Under the pieces are notes generated by a model, which was given only the letters and a program-made list of their open reading frames with translations, was not told the DNA's origin and searched no databases. Of a stretch of 64,000 bases of DNA, positions 38,524 to 48,326 are shown one piece after another (position 1 is the stretch's first letter; the number at the start of each line of letters is the position of its first letter). The stretch lies in NCBI GenBank assembly GCA_963765285.1, contig CAVXVR010000003.1, forward strand, positions 372,001 through 436,000, read 5' to 3'. This DNA comes from CAVWZH01 sp963765285 (GTDB lineage: Bacteria > Acidobacteriota > Terriglobia > Terriglobales > Acidobacteriaceae). A program made the translations under genes and the position numbers.

Positions 38524-38880
38524 GTGTCCGAGATAGCTGAATTGCAGAAGAGGGTCAGAGTCCTGGTGGTTCTAAGCCTGCTTGTCGCGCCTGCCGTCTT
38601 CGGGCCCGTTTCGGCCGCGGCTCAGGCCGAACTGACTCGCAAGGTCAAGACCCGGGTCGAGCCAACATATCCCGATATCGCGCGCCGTATGAGCATCACA
38701 GGCACGGTCAAGGTGGCGGTAGTAGTTGGGGCCGATGGCACGGTAAAACGCACCAAGGTGGTGGGCGGACACCCACTCCTGGTCAATGCAGCGCTGGATG
38801 CCGTGAAGAAGTGGAAGTTCGAACCAGCGCCGCAGGAGGATAGCGGGATCGTGGAATTCAAATTCCAGTCCCAGGATTGA
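38524..38880 (+). CDS. Exported TonB C-terminal-domain protein, first gene of che operon
   Basis: A 118-residue protein. The N-terminus has a short amphipathic part and a signal peptide core (VLVVLSLLVAPAVFGPVSAAAQ, cleavage probably after AAA or AQA). The mature part is almost only a TonB_C domain: VEPTYPDIARRMSITGTVKV, VVGADGTVKRTKVVGGHPL and AALDAVKKWKFEPA. Unlike classical TonB there is no retained cytosolic/membrane anchor or Pro-rich spacer, so it may be a free periplasmic TonB-like protein. I chose GTG 38524, which follows GGGGGAG; a longer frame upstream has no good start and would contain the promoter. It stands 27 bases before the chemoreceptor gene. Confidence 0.8.
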   Translation: MSEIAELQKRVRVLVVLSLLVAPAVFGPVSAAAQAELTRKVKTRVEPTYPDIARRMSITGTVKVAVVVGADGTVKRTKVVGGHPLLVNAALDAVKKWKFEPAPQEDSGIVEFKFQSQD

Positions 38881-38907
38881 GCCCTGAGGGTTGGGCGGAG
38901 GGTAGCA

Positions 38908-40893
38908 ATGACAATTGGCAAGAGACTCTATAGCAGCTTCGGCGCCGTGCTGTTGATGGTGGTGATTCTGTTTCTGGTGAACATCACGGCCGTTTATCGT
39001 GAGCACGCCGCCAAAGCCGCCGCCTCCCAAGCCCTGCAGATGTCGGACGCCACCGATAAGGTCAGGTTCCAGATGATGCAGAACCGGCTCTACCTCACCG
39101 ATTACCTGCTCAGCGGTGACAGCCGGGAAGTGGAACGCATGAACGAGGGAGTCCGTCTGCTGGTTGAAAAGCTGCAGGTGGCACGTAATCTGGCGGAATC
39201 CGAGCAACAGCGAACGGCGTTAGAGAAAGTTCAGCAAACCGAGCAGAGCTGGGCGAAGGAATTCGCAGCTCCGCTGATCGAGAAGCGGAGAGACGTGGAT
39301 TCCGGCAACGCTACCGTAGCCGAGTTACAGATTTTCTATCTGCAGAAAGACGCTTCTTCCTGGGTCAAGACTGCTACCGATCATCTGGACACCGCCGACC
39401 AGGAAAATCGCAAGGTACTCGAAGAGCGCCGCAAGTCCGACGAGTCGGCCAGCACGTGGACCATCGGCCTCGCGGTCACCAGCACGGCTTTTGCCTTGGT
39501 CCTGGGAGTGGGGATCGCGTTCAGTTCAGCCAAGTCCATTACAGAACCGCTCAGCGCCCTGATGAAAGTGGCCCAGGAGATCGGCGATGCCGGCGATCTG
39601 GATCATGAGATCGACATCAACCGAAAGGACGAAATTGGCCAACTGGCTGGCACTTTCACCAGCATGGTCAGCTATTTCCGCGAGATGGCCTCGGTGTCGG
39701 AAGCGATTGCGGGGGGAAATCTCTCGGTAGAGGTTAAACCCCGCTCCAAGAATGACACGCTGGGCAACGCGTTCGCACTGATGGTGGAAGGCCTGCGCAA
39801 GCTGGTGGTCCATGTGGGCGACGCGGCTTCCCAGGTGGCCAGCGCCTCTACCCAGGTCGCCGGAGCATCCGACGAGTCCGCCAAGATCAGCCTGCAGACG
39901 GCGACCGCTATTGACGAAGTAACCAGCACGATGCACGAGATGAGCGTGAACGTGCAGAACATGGTCAAGAGCACGCAAATTCAGGCGTCGAGCGTGAGCG
40001 AGACGTCTGCCTCCATCGACGAAATGGTGGCTTCGATTCAGCGGGTGGCCGATACCGCCAAAGTTCTGCTCGACATTTCCAACCGCTCGCGCGAAGAAGT
40101 ACACAACGGGCTGGCCACCATGGAAAAGGCCACCGAGGGGCTGAACAAGATCAACATGACCATCCGCTCTTCGGGAGAAATTATCGATGTCCTGGGGCAA
40201 CGGGCCGATGATATCGGCAAGATCATCGAGGTGATCGATGATCTGGCGGAACAGACCAACCTGTTGGCGCTCAACGCCGCGATTGAGGCCGCGCGCGCCG
40301 GCGAACACGGCCTGGGATTCGCCGTCGTGGCGGACGAAGTACGGAAACTTGCCGAGAAGTCCGCGCAGTCGACCAAGGAGATTTCGGAACTCATTCAACG
40401 CATTCAGAAAGAAGCCCGCAAGGCCGTAGAAAACATGGACAGCAGCACCGGCACGGTCAACGCCGGGCTGGGCCTGGGCCAGGAACTGAACGCGGCGTTG
40501 CGCAAGATTTCCAATGTGGTGACGGAGGTTTACAAGTTCGCGCAAGAGATTGGCGCGGCCACCAACGAACAGTCCCACGGTTCTTCTCAGATTGCGCGAG
40601 CGACCACACGCTTGAACGAAATTACCCACGAAATTAACTCGGCGGTCGAAGAACAGGCGTCCGGCGCTCAAGCCGTAGTCAAAGCCATGGAGCGCATGCG
40701 CGAACTGGTGCAGCAGACCACTTCCGGTTCAACCGAACTGGCCGCCTCAGCAGAGCAGATGTCGAAGATGTCGGGAGGCCTGCTGGAATCCATGGGACGG
40801 TTCGCTTTAGACGAACGGGCTGCGCGTAAGGAATCCAACAGCCAAAGCAACGCTGCTGCCCGGCATAACGCCGCGGCCGCAGCGCGTGCCTAG
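38908..40893 (+). CDS. Methyl-accepting chemotaxis protein with tandem HAMP
   Basis: A 661-residue chemoreceptor. TM1 is about residues 11-30 (FGAVLLMVVILFLVNITAVY), followed by a 160-residue periplasmic four-helix-bundle sensor. TM2 is at about 187-208. Two HAMP-like units follow (ITEPLSALMKVAQEIGDAGD...KDEIGQLAGTF, and ASVSEAIAGGNLSVEV...NDTLGNAFALM). The signalling hairpin tip is LNAAIEAARAGEHGLGFAVV and ADEVRKLAEKS. No C-terminal CheR-tethering pentapeptide is present; the tail is Ser/Asn/Ala-rich. It should feed the cheW-cheA pair encoded just downstream. A GGAGGGT ribosome site precedes the ATG. Confidence 0.93.
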   Translation: MTIGKRLYSSFGAVLLMVVILFLVNITAVYREHAAKAAASQALQMSDATDKVRFQMMQNRLYLTDYLLSGDSREVERMNEGVRLLVEKLQVARNLAESEQQRTALEKVQQTEQSWAKEFAAPLIEKRRDVDSGNATVAELQIFYLQKDASSWVKTATDHLDTADQENRKVLEERRKSDESASTWTIGLAVTSTAFALVLGVGIAFSSAKSITEPLSALMKVAQEIGDAGDLDHEIDINRKDEIGQLAGTFTSMVSYFREMASVSEAIAGGNLSVEVKPRSKNDTLGNAFALMVEGLRKLVVHVGDAASQVASASTQVAGASDESAKISLQTATAIDEVTSTMHEMSVNVQNMVKSTQIQASSVSETSASIDEMVASIQRVADTAKVLLDISNRSREEVHNGLATMEKATEGLNKINMTIRSSGEIIDVLGQRADDIGKIIEVIDDLAEQTNLLALNAAIEAARAGEHGLGFAVVADEVRKLAEKSAQSTKEISELIQRIQKEARKAVENMDSSTGTVNAGLGLGQELNAALRKISNVVTEVYKFAQEIGAATNEQSHGSSQIARATTRLNEITHEINSAVEEQASGAQAVVKAMERMRELVQQTTSGSTELAASAEQMSKMSGGLLESMGRFALDERAARKESNSQSNAAARHNAAAAARA

Positions 40894-40907
40894 AACCTGA
40901 GACGCAT

Positions 40908-41417
40908 ATGAGCCGTGAACTGCACATCGTCGGGTTCCGTGTGGGACGGGAAAGTTACGGTGTCCCCATCACGTCGTTGCACGAGATCGTTCGGGTACCG
41001 GAAATTACGGCGGTGCCCGACTCGCCGGAATTTATGGAGGGCGTAATCAACCTGCGGGGCAAGATCGTCTCAGTGATCGACTTGCGCAAGCGCCTGGGTG
41101 AAACGGAAATCGTCACCCGCCGCACCAACCGGATCCTGGTGGTGGAGCACCGCGGAAGGCTCTCGGGATTGATCGTCGATTCCGCTTCGGAGGTACTCAA
41201 GATCGCCGCGGCCGACGTGGAACCCCCGCCCAATTTATCGCAAGAGGGTGGCGGACTTCATTGTGTGACCGGGCTGGGCAAGCACAACGGGCGCCTAATT
41301 GTCTTGTTGGATGTGGCCAAGCTTCTGGATTACAGCCGAGATGTCCAGCCGGATGGTGCTGAGGTCATACCTGCCTCAAAGACGGAAGCAACCCGCAGCG
41401 CGGCAGGAGCGAAGTAG
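40908..41417 (+). CDS. cheW: CheW coupling protein
   Basis: A 169-residue SH3-like adaptor linking the receptor to CheA. Features: LHIVGFRVGRESYGVPITSL, IVRVPEITAVPDSPEFMEGV, INLRGKIVSVIDLRKRLG (the classical CheW signature), and RLIVLLDVAKLL at the end. The tail after the domain is short and unstructured. It stands 14 bases after the receptor gene. Confidence 0.93.
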   Translation: MSRELHIVGFRVGRESYGVPITSLHEIVRVPEITAVPDSPEFMEGVINLRGKIVSVIDLRKRLGETEIVTRRTNRILVVEHRGRLSGLIVDSASEVLKIAAADVEPPPNLSQEGGGLHCVTGLGKHNGRLIVLLDVAKLLDYSRDVQPDGAEVIPASKTEATRSAAGAK

Positions 41418-41461
41418 CGGAGCAAGATAAGCAGGAACCAGAGAGCGACCGAACAGGACTC

Positions 41462-42367
41462 ATGAGCACTCCCGGCATGGCCGTGCAACTCACCGAAGCA
41501 GAGCTGAAGCTGCTGCAAAACCTCGTCTATCAGGAATGCGGCATGCACTTCGACGAGCGCCGCGCCCACTTTCTTCAGGACCGGTTGCACCGGCGCCTGC
41601 GGGAGTGCAAGCTGGACTCCTTCTACAGCTACTACCGCCTGCTGATCAGCCGCGATGGCAAACAGGAGCTGGCGCTTCTGCTGGAGAATCTCACGGTCAA
41701 TGAGACCAGTTTCTTCCGCAACAAGGCTCAGCTGGATTTGTTCCACAGATACATTCTGGATGACCTGCTGCATCGCAAGCAGGCCCACCGGGACTATTGC
41801 CTGCGCTTCTGGAGTGCGGGCTGCTCGACCGGGCAGGAACCCTACACCCTGGCCATGCTGGTGGCTGACGGGCTGGCGTATTACTACCTGCGCAATCCGC
41901 TTCCGCTGGCCATGTCGTCTCCCAAGCCGCTGATCCCTCACCCCTGGAGGGTGGAAATCCTGGCCAGCGACATCAGTTACTCAGTGCTGCGGACCGCGCA
42001 GGAAGCCACTTACAGCGAGAACCAGATGGCCTCGGTGGATTACAGCTACCGTTTGCGGTACTTCGACAAAGTCGGCGAGCGCTACGCGGTCAAGCCGGCC
42101 TTGAAACAGCTGGTTCATTTTGACTTTCACAATTTGAAAACCGAGTTTCTGCCCCAGCGCAACGATGCGATCTTCTGCCGCAACGTGATGATGTATTTCG
42201 ATGTCCCGGAACAAAAACGGCTGATTGAGAAGTTCGCACGCTGCCTGACGCCTCAGGGTTATCTGTTTGTCGGACATGCTGAAAGTCTGTTGGGACTCAC
42301 GCAGACGTTCACCATGGTGCATCGTAACGCCGGCACCGCCTATCAGAAGGTTGAGGTGAAAGCGTGA
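41462..42367 (+). CDS. cheR: CheR chemoreceptor methyltransferase (operon copy)
   Basis: A 301-residue methyltransferase using SAM to methylate receptor glutamates. It has the N-terminal helical domain (LIYQECG-like LVYQECGMHFDERRAHFL), the substrate-binding NETSFFRNKAQLDLF, the SAM motif RFWSAGCSTGQEPYTLAM and ILASDISYSVLRTA. NDAIFCRNVMMYFD is the standard motif, and FVGHAESLLGL the family ending. It overlaps the cheA start by four bases (GTGA). It is complete and of normal length. Confidence 0.95.
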   Translation: MSTPGMAVQLTEAELKLLQNLVYQECGMHFDERRAHFLQDRLHRRLRECKLDSFYSYYRLLISRDGKQELALLLENLTVNETSFFRNKAQLDLFHRYILDDLLHRKQAHRDYCLRFWSAGCSTGQEPYTLAMLVADGLAYYYLRNPLPLAMSSPKPLIPHPWRVEILASDISYSVLRTAQEATYSENQMASVDYSYRLRYFDKVGERYAVKPALKQLVHFDFHNLKTEFLPQRNDAIFCRNVMMYFDVPEQKRLIEKFARCLTPQGYLFVGHAESLLGLTQTFTMVHRNAGTAYQKVEVKA

Positions 42368-44479
42368 CCCAGCATTCTGACGAACGCGGCGCCGAGATGC
42401 GGGCGCTCTTTTTCCAGACCGCGCAGGAACTGCTGCAGTCGCTGAACGAGGAGGCGCTCAAGCTGGAAAAGAACCCGGCCGACGCGGAAACCGTGCGCAG
42501 CATCCGGCGGATCGTACATACCCTCAAGGGTGACGCCGCGGCCTGCGGTTTCCGCGAACTGGCCAAGGTGGCGCACGCTTTGGAAGACGCACTGAATCTC
42601 GAGTCCGCCGCCACCCACGCGGCTCTGGCGGAAATCGCATTCAAGGCTGCCGACTCGTTTGGCGCGATGATCAGCGCCTACCAGGGCGAAACCAAGCTGC
42701 CCTCGACCGAGCCCCTGCGTAGAATGGCCCGCCAGCTGGCGCAAGCGCCGAAGACGAAAGACACGTTCCCGAAAGAAGGCTGCCGACGCTGCAGGGTCTC
42801 AGACCGATTGGTCGGAGTACGAAAAACTGGCCGTTCTTGAGGCACAAAACAAAGGCAGGGCGGTATACCAGATCAGCGCTGTGATCGACCCGAATTGCGC
42901 CATGCCGGTGGCCGGACGGCAACTGGTTTTGAATGCTTTGGGGCCACTGGGCGACATCCTGGGTACACGCCCGGAAGCTGGTTCTTCGCAGAATGCAAAA
43001 CACCTGGAGCTGCTCATCGCCAGCCAGCAGCCGGTGGAGCGGCTGGATGCAGCCTGCCGGATTCCCACCGTAATTTCACAGGTCAGCGTGGCCCCATTGC
43101 CTCACTCCGCACCCAACTCGAAGCACGTCTCTGAGCCGGGCCGGCAGGTTGAAGATCAGCCTACTCCCGAGGGCGAGACGAACGCCGGCGCGCCGGGTCA
43201 CGTCACGCCGGCGGAAAGTATTCTGCGGGTGGATGCGGAGCGCATCGACAGCGTGCTCAACCTGGTGGGAGAACTGATCATCGGAAAATCCATGCTGCAA
43301 CAGGCGTTCACCGAACTGGCACGGCACTTTCCCAAAGAGACAATACGTTCGCGCTTCGGCGACGCGATGGCTTTTCAGTCACGGGTTTTGGGCGACCTGC
43401 AGCGTTCGGTCATGAAAATACGCATGGTTCCGGTGGAGCAGCTGTTTCGGCGCTTCCCCCGCATGGTGCGCGATGTCGCCAAACAGTGCGGCAAAGAGGT
43501 GGAACTAGTCGTCAGCGGCCAGGACACAGACCTCGACAAGAGTCTGCTGGACGCGGCCGCCGAGCCTCTGACCCACTTGATCCGCAATGCGGTGGGCCAC
43601 GGAATCGAAAGTGGCGAGGAACGGGTCCGCGCCGGCAAACCTGCGCAGGGGACGATTCAGCTCCGCTCCTATCATCACGGCAATCAGGTAATTATCGAAA
43701 TGAGTGATGACGGACGCGGTATTGACGCCGAGAAAGTCAAGGCCAAAGCGTTGCAGAAAGGTCTGATCACGGCGGACGAAGCAGCCCGGCTAAACGAAAG
43801 CGAGGTTGTGGAGTTGCTATTCCGGCCGGGATTCAGCACCGCCGAGGAAGTCACAGAGGTTTCCGGGCGCGGAGTCGGTCTGGATGTTGTGCGGTCCGTG
43901 CTCCATCGCTTGAAGGGTTCGGTGGAAATCGAGACGCGCACCGGCCAAGGCACAACCTTCCGCATGAAGTTGCCGTTAACCCTTGCCATAATCAAAGCTC
44001 TCCTCTTCCGAGTTGAGCAGCGGTTATACGCGATTCCTTTGAATACCGTGGCGGAAATTGCCCGCGCCCACGAATCCGATGTGCACCAGGTGGATGGTTA
44101 CGAGGTCTTGCAGCTGCGAAACAAAGCGTTGTCTCTCGTGCGTCTGGGGCGGCGGTCAGAAAGACCGACGCAGGCTGGGAAAATTTTTATTCTGGTTATC
44201 GCTTTGGGCGAACGCAGACTGGGATTGATCGTGGACGCCCTGGAAGGCGAAGGCGAGCTGGTGATCAAGGCACTCGACGAACAAACCGTCCCCACCGACC
44301 TGGTCAGCGGCGCTTCGATTCTGGGAGACGGGCGCGTGGTGCTGGTGCTGAACCTGGCGGCCATCATTGAACGGCATGCGCAATCCCGCACGGGAGCAAG
44401 TGCCGTACTTTCGGGAATTCTGCTTACCCACGCCGACCGGGCGCGCAATCTTTCACAACCAGCGGGGGCGCGGCCATGA
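42364..44479 (+). CDS. cheA: CheA histidine kinase, frameshifted
   Basis: The central chemotaxis kinase. The HPt domain has IRRIVHTLKGDAAACGFREL (phospho-His at about residue 48). An intermediate domain follows (WSEYEKLAVLEAQNKGRAVY), then a dimerisation domain (ILRVDAERIDSVLNLVGEL), an ATPase domain (LIRNAVGHGIESGEERVRAG, DDGRGIDAEKV, GRGVGLDVVR) and a C-terminal CheW-like domain (YAIPLNTVAEIARAHESDV). The first frame, from GTG 42364, runs off-frame after PKE and stops at 42838-42840. One surplus base at about 42778 (GAA-G-GCT-GCC) joins the two frames. Corrected length is about 704 residues, normal. Without correction the kinase domain would be separated from its HPt domain, which can still work in trans. 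Confidence 0.9.
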
Positions 44480-45594
44480 GCTCCCCGGTGCGAGTGCTGG
44501 TGGTGGACGACTCCGCGCTCATGCGGAAACTGATCCCGCAGATCCTGCAGAGTGACAGTTCGATCGAAGTAGTGGGTACGGCGATGGACGGCAACTTCGG
44601 CCTGCGAAAAATCGAGGAACTAAGACCGCAGGTAATTACGCTCGACCTGGAAATGCCCGGCCTGGGTGGACTCGACACCCTGAAACAAATCGTCCGCCGG
44701 CACAATCTGCCTGTGATCGTGGTGAGTTCGCACAGCACGCAAGGCGCTTCCGTCACTTTACAGGCTTTGTCCCTGGGGGCATTCGACTTTGTAGCCAAGC
44801 CGAATGACGGTTCGGCCCGCATGCCCGAAATCGCCCAGGAATTGATCAGCAAGATTAAAGCGGCCGCGCAAAGTGGCGGAGTCCGGCTGCGGCCGTTCAC
44901 CGAAACTCTTCAGCCGGTGAAAAAAGTGCTGCTTGATGCCAAGAGGATGCCGACCAAGATTGTGGCGATCGGTATTTCGACGGGCGGTCCGCAGGCCTTG
45001 CAGTACCTGCTCTCCCAGCTTCCGGCAGATTTTCCGGCGAGCATCGTGATCGTGCAGCACATGCCGGAAGGGTTCACGGACATGTTTGCCCGGCGGCTCG
45101 ATGAGATCTGTGCCATCGGAGTGAAAGAGGCGCAATCCGGGGACTTGTTGCTGGCAGGCCGGGTTCTGATTTGCCCGGGCAGCCGGCACGTCAAGGTGAA
45201 GCGGCTTCCTCTGGGGAATGTGGTAGTTCTGAGCGACGAGCCTCGCGTAAATGGACACCGCCCTTCTGCCGATGTTTTGTTCCGTAGCCTGGCGGACGAA
45301 TTCAGGTCGGAGGGAATCGCGGTTCTGATGACCGGAATGGGCGAGGACGGCGCGCAAGGTATGGGAGTGGTGAAGGCGGCGGGAGGTTTGACCATCGCTC
45401 AGAACGAGGAATCCTGCGTGGTCTATGGCATGCCCCGGGCGGCGATTGAACGCGGGTTCGCGGTCCGAGTGGTGGCGCTCGATGCCCTGGCCAATACCCT
45501 GCAGGTGCAGTGCATGCCGGGGAGCAAAACCGGAGATTCGGGAAAGGCCAGCGAAAACAGCAAGGCAGCCGGCGCTGGTGAGCATTCGGTTTGA
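44476..45594 (+). CDS. cheB: CheB protein-glutamate methylesterase/deamidase
   Basis: A 372-residue response-regulator enzyme that removes methyl groups from chemoreceptors. The receiver domain has VLVVDDSALMRKLIPQI, VITLDLEMPGLGG (Asp acceptor) and FVAKPND. The esterase domain has the catalytic triad in IGISTGGPQALQYLL (Ser), VQHMPEGFTDMFARRL (His) and MTGMGEDGAQGM (Asp). The start ATG overlaps the cheA stop. The short Lys/Gly/Ser-rich tail is not conserved. Confidence 0.95.
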   Translation: MSSPVRVLVVDDSALMRKLIPQILQSDSSIEVVGTAMDGNFGLRKIEELRPQVITLDLEMPGLGGLDTLKQIVRRHNLPVIVVSSHSTQGASVTLQALSLGAFDFVAKPNDGSARMPEIAQELISKIKAAAQSGGVRLRPFTETLQPVKKVLLDAKRMPTKIVAIGISTGGPQALQYLLSQLPADFPASIVIVQHMPEGFTDMFARRLDEICAIGVKEAQSGDLLLAGRVLICPGSRHVKVKRLPLGNVVVLSDEPRVNGHRPSADVLFRSLADEFRSEGIAVLMTGMGEDGAQGMGVVKAAGGLTIAQNEESCVVYGMPRAAIERGFAVRVVALDALANTLQVQCMPGSKTGDSGKASENSKAAGAGEHSV

Positions 45595-45643
45595 CCGGGG
45601 GCGTAATTGCCGCCGGGTTCGATCAGTTCACAGGAGGTGCAGT

Positions 45644-46084
45644 ATGGAGCAGTTTGCCGCAGTAAAACGAGCCCAGGATGGCCAGCCAGTGCGCTATCTG
45701 GTGGTTGACGATTCGGTCTTCGCCCGCAGGAACCTGGCGCGGATCATCGAAAGCTTCGGCGGGCAATTAGCCGGCGAAGCAGGGGACGGTACCACCGCCA
45801 TCACGGAATACGAACGCACGCAGCCCGACATCGTTCTGATGGACATTACCATGCCCCAGATGGAAGGGATCGAGGCGGCGGAGAAAATCGTGCGCCAGCA
45901 TCCTGAGGCGCGCATTGTGATGGTGTCTTCAGTCGGCTATCAGGAGAACATCGTGGCCGCGCTGCAACGTGGAGCGCGTCATTTCGTACAGAAGCCGGTG
46001 AAGCCGGAAGTGCTCTACGAAGTGATCAAGTACGTTCTGGGAGATGCAGCCGTGGTGGCCAGCGCCACCGGCGCAGGAGCCTGA
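45644..46084 (+). CDS. cheY: CheY-like response regulator
   Basis: A 146-residue single receiver protein. It contains YLVVDDSVFARRNLARIIES, PDIVLMDITMPQMEGIEA (Asp acceptor), MVSSVGYQENI (Ser) and HFVQKPVKPE (Lys). An excellent AGGAGGTG site stands 6 bases before the ATG at 45644; longer open frames upstream overlap cheB. As no flagellar genes are near, its output could be a pilus motor, gliding or other target rather than FliM. Confidence 0.92.
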   Translation: MEQFAAVKRAQDGQPVRYLVVDDSVFARRNLARIIESFGGQLAGEAGDGTTAITEYERTQPDIVLMDITMPQMEGIEAAEKIVRQHPEARIVMVSSVGYQENIVAALQRGARHFVQKPVKPEVLYEVIKYVLGDAAVVASATGAGA

Positions 46085-46087
46085 TCT

Positions 46088-46582
46088 ATGAAGATGGAGC
46101 TGATCCAACCCTTCATCAACGCGGCGGACGCCGTGCTGGCCGAGGGTCTGCACTGTCCCACCTCGATCGGCAGCCTTTCCATGGAGGAAGAGGCCTACCG
46201 GAGAAAAGGTGTGGCCGCCCTCATCTGGGTCTCGGGCGACATTGAAGGCCGGATCATTCTCGATCTGGATCCGCAAACCGCGGTGCGTGTGGCCAGCAAA
46301 TTTGCCGGCGCGGAACTGCCGGAATCGGATGCGCTGGTGCGGGAGACGGTTTGTGAACTCGCCAACCAGGTCATCGGCAACGCCATCACCACGCTCAACG
46401 ATCAGGGATTCCATTTCCGCGTTCATCCACCGGCGTTTCACACTTCCGACGGCATCCGGAGCAGCGAAGATACCGAGGCACTGGTGATTTGTTTCGACAC
46501 CGAAGTGGGCAGCGTCTTCATGAATATCGCGCTGCGCCACCGGCAGGGCCACGACGAACTGGCTGTGGCCGCAGGACGGTGA
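46088..46582 (+). CDS. cheX: CheX-like CheY-P phosphatase
   Basis: A 164-residue protein of the CheC/CheX/FliY family, which dephosphorylates CheY-P. The family motif E-x2-N is in VRETVCELANQVIGNAITTL (Glu and Asn three residues apart, then GN). Other matches are IQPFINAADAVLAEGL at the start and GDIEGRIILDLDPQTAVRVA in the middle. It follows cheY by 3 bases, which fits the phosphatase role. It ends the che operon, which contains neither CheZ nor CheD. Confidence 0.88.
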   Translation: MKMELIQPFINAADAVLAEGLHCPTSIGSLSMEEEAYRRKGVAALIWVSGDIEGRIILDLDPQTAVRVASKFAGAELPESDALVRETVCELANQVIGNAITTLNDQGFHFRVHPPAFHTSDGIRSSEDTEALVICFDTEVGSVFMNIALRHRQGHDELAVAAGR

Positions 46583-46667
46583 GAAGAGAACTGCATCACT
46601 AGCGCTGCCTGGTAATTGGTCGTGGAAGCCAGTTCACCAAACCAACCACTCAGGAAGCCTTCATTCC

Positions 46668-48326
46668 TTACGGTCCTGCCATCAGGAAAACCGGGTTCTG
46701 CGCCAGAGTGGGAACGCCAGTTCCGTTCTGTTGGCTGAGCGTACAGCCGGCGGAATTTCCTACCGTGATCGTCCCTGGGCCCAGAGCGGAAATCGTAAAC
46801 GTTCCGTTATCCGACAGGAAAGATGACGCAGAACTCGGGCAGCTTCCCATCCCAGTGACAGCGATGAACTCGCCGACGCGAAGGATCGGGCCCGAGACCG
46901 GCGTGTACGTGTAAGTGACAATTGAGCCGTTTTGTGAGGCGGCCGTTATGTTGACCGGGGATGACTGAAAGGTGCTGGGCGGCGCCGGGAGGCTCAGAAT
47001 CGTCTCGCCGTCAGCGCTCGAGATCAAAGTATCGTCGGAGGTAGTAATGGCCTCGATCATCCCGCTATCGCAACTCGCAATGTAGACCTTGGAACTATCT
47101 GCCGCCGCTACCACAGACATCCGGAAGGGCAACGGAGATGGCCCGAAAGGCGAGGCGCCGCACCCGGTCGGGTTGACCGTGTCTATGCTGGTAAGCGTGG
47201 CCGCCGGGTCCGCGGGAACCTGAGTGCGAATCGTGTTGTCTTGGAGGTTGACGACCGACACCTGCCACTCGATGGTATTGCTCGCAACCGCATAGCTCAC
47301 CACATAAGCTCGTGTGCCATTGGGTAGAACCGCGATCGAGACGGGATGGCAGGCCGTGGCGCACAGCGAGGTAGTACCGGCGGAGGCTTGGGTTAAATCG
47401 ATGGGCGGATTCACGGCGGCGGGTGGGTCTTTCGAAGCGTCCAGCACCACCACGCTGGTTGAATTCGGGTTGACAACGTAGAGCCGGGTCCGCGTTTTGT
47501 CGTAGACCATGAAATTGGCGCCCACGCCGACTGAAACATCGGGCAAGATTTTTGTGTCGGTGGCGGTGTCGATGGTGGACAGCGTGCCACTGCCGCTATT
47601 AAGGACATAGACCCTGAACCCAAGCGGTTGGACCTGCACCGCGTCAGGGCGGGCCAGAGCCCAGACGGGCGCGCTTCCGGTGGCAATTGTCGTGGTGGCG
47701 GCCAGAGTCGCGGTATGAATGCTGGTTACAGTTCCATCCCCCTCATTGACCGCGTACAACTTGGTTCCATCGGAGGTCTCAGCCAAGGCAACCGGCTGTT
47801 TGCCAACAGGAATAAGAGGGTTCACAACCGCGTCGCTGGCCGTGGCAATGGCGGCCACCGTGCCGTTGGGATTGGCGGGGTCGGTGCAGAAATTGGTGCA
47901 GAAATTGGCCACGTAAACATTCGCGTTCTCGGTCGTGTGCACGTATACCGGCATCGAACCGGGCGGCAGACTGGTCGTGATCACCGGCCCGGTACTGTTG
48001 GGGCTAAATGAAGAGACCGTATCCTCGAGGTTGTTGGCCACGAAAATACGCAAGTTGTTAGGTATCAAGGTGGCGTGGGCGGGCCCGAGTCCCAGAGGGG
48101 CGACAGCCACGTTTGAATCGCCCGACACATCGATATCGCTGCTCGCCCCGCGGTTGTTGGGACCGTTCCTGGTCAGCATCAAAACCGTATGGAAGGCCGC
48201 AGGGCTGGGCGGCGACGGGATCAATGGCGTCGCCACGGGCCGGAAAGTGTCTCCGCAACTCACGCAAACCAGTAGGAGGAACAGCACAAACTTCAACCGG
48301 AATGCGGGACGCATGGTCATCAGCAC
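46668..48326 (-). CDS. Exported YVTN beta-propeller protein
   Basis: A 552-residue exported protein. The N-terminus is hydrophobic (FVLFLLLVCVSCG), with Cys at residue 24 as possible lipidation site although the lipobox is not canonical. The body has repeated YVTN-type blades: NLRIFVANNLEDTVSSFS, NVYVANFCTNFC, KLYAVNEGDGTVTSI, FRVYVLNSGSGTLSTID and RLYVVNPNSTSVVVLDAS. Such surface seven-blade propellers are common in Acidobacteria and often mediate binding. A C-terminal region of about 100 residues has an IPT/Ig-like look. Start among ATG 48326, 48320 or 48314 is open. It is convergent with the che operon. Confidence 0.75.
   Translation of the reverse strand: MLMTMRPAFRLKFVLFLLLVCVSCGDTFRPVATPLIPSPPSPAAFHTVLMLTRNGPNNRGASSDIDVSGDSNVAVAPLGLGPAHATLIPNNLRIFVANNLEDTVSSFSPNSTGPVITTSLPPGSMPVYVHTTENANVYVANFCTNFCTDPANPNGTVAAIATASDAVVNPLIPVGKQPVALAETSDGTKLYAVNEGDGTVTSIHTATLAATTTIATGSAPVWALARPDAVQVQPLGFRVYVLNSGSGTLSTIDTATDTKILPDVSVGVGANFMVYDKTRTRLYVVNPNSTSVVVLDASKDPPAAVNPPIDLTQASAGTTSLCATACHPVSIAVLPNGTRAYVVSYAVASNTIEWQVSVVNLQDNTIRTQVPADPAATLTSIDTVNPTGCGASPFGPSPLPFRMSVVAAADSSKVYIASCDSGMIEAITTSDDTLISSADGETILSLPAPPSTFQSSPVNITAASQNGSIVTYTYTPVSGPILRVGEFIAVTGMGSCPSSASSFLSDNGTFTISALGPGTITVGNSAGCTLSQQNGTGVPTLAQNPVFLMAGP

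Noticed and set aside
39526..40671. Minus-strand open frame of 381 codons opposite the chemoreceptor
   Set aside because: Regular antisense of heptad-like coding DNA; no start signal and no protein features.
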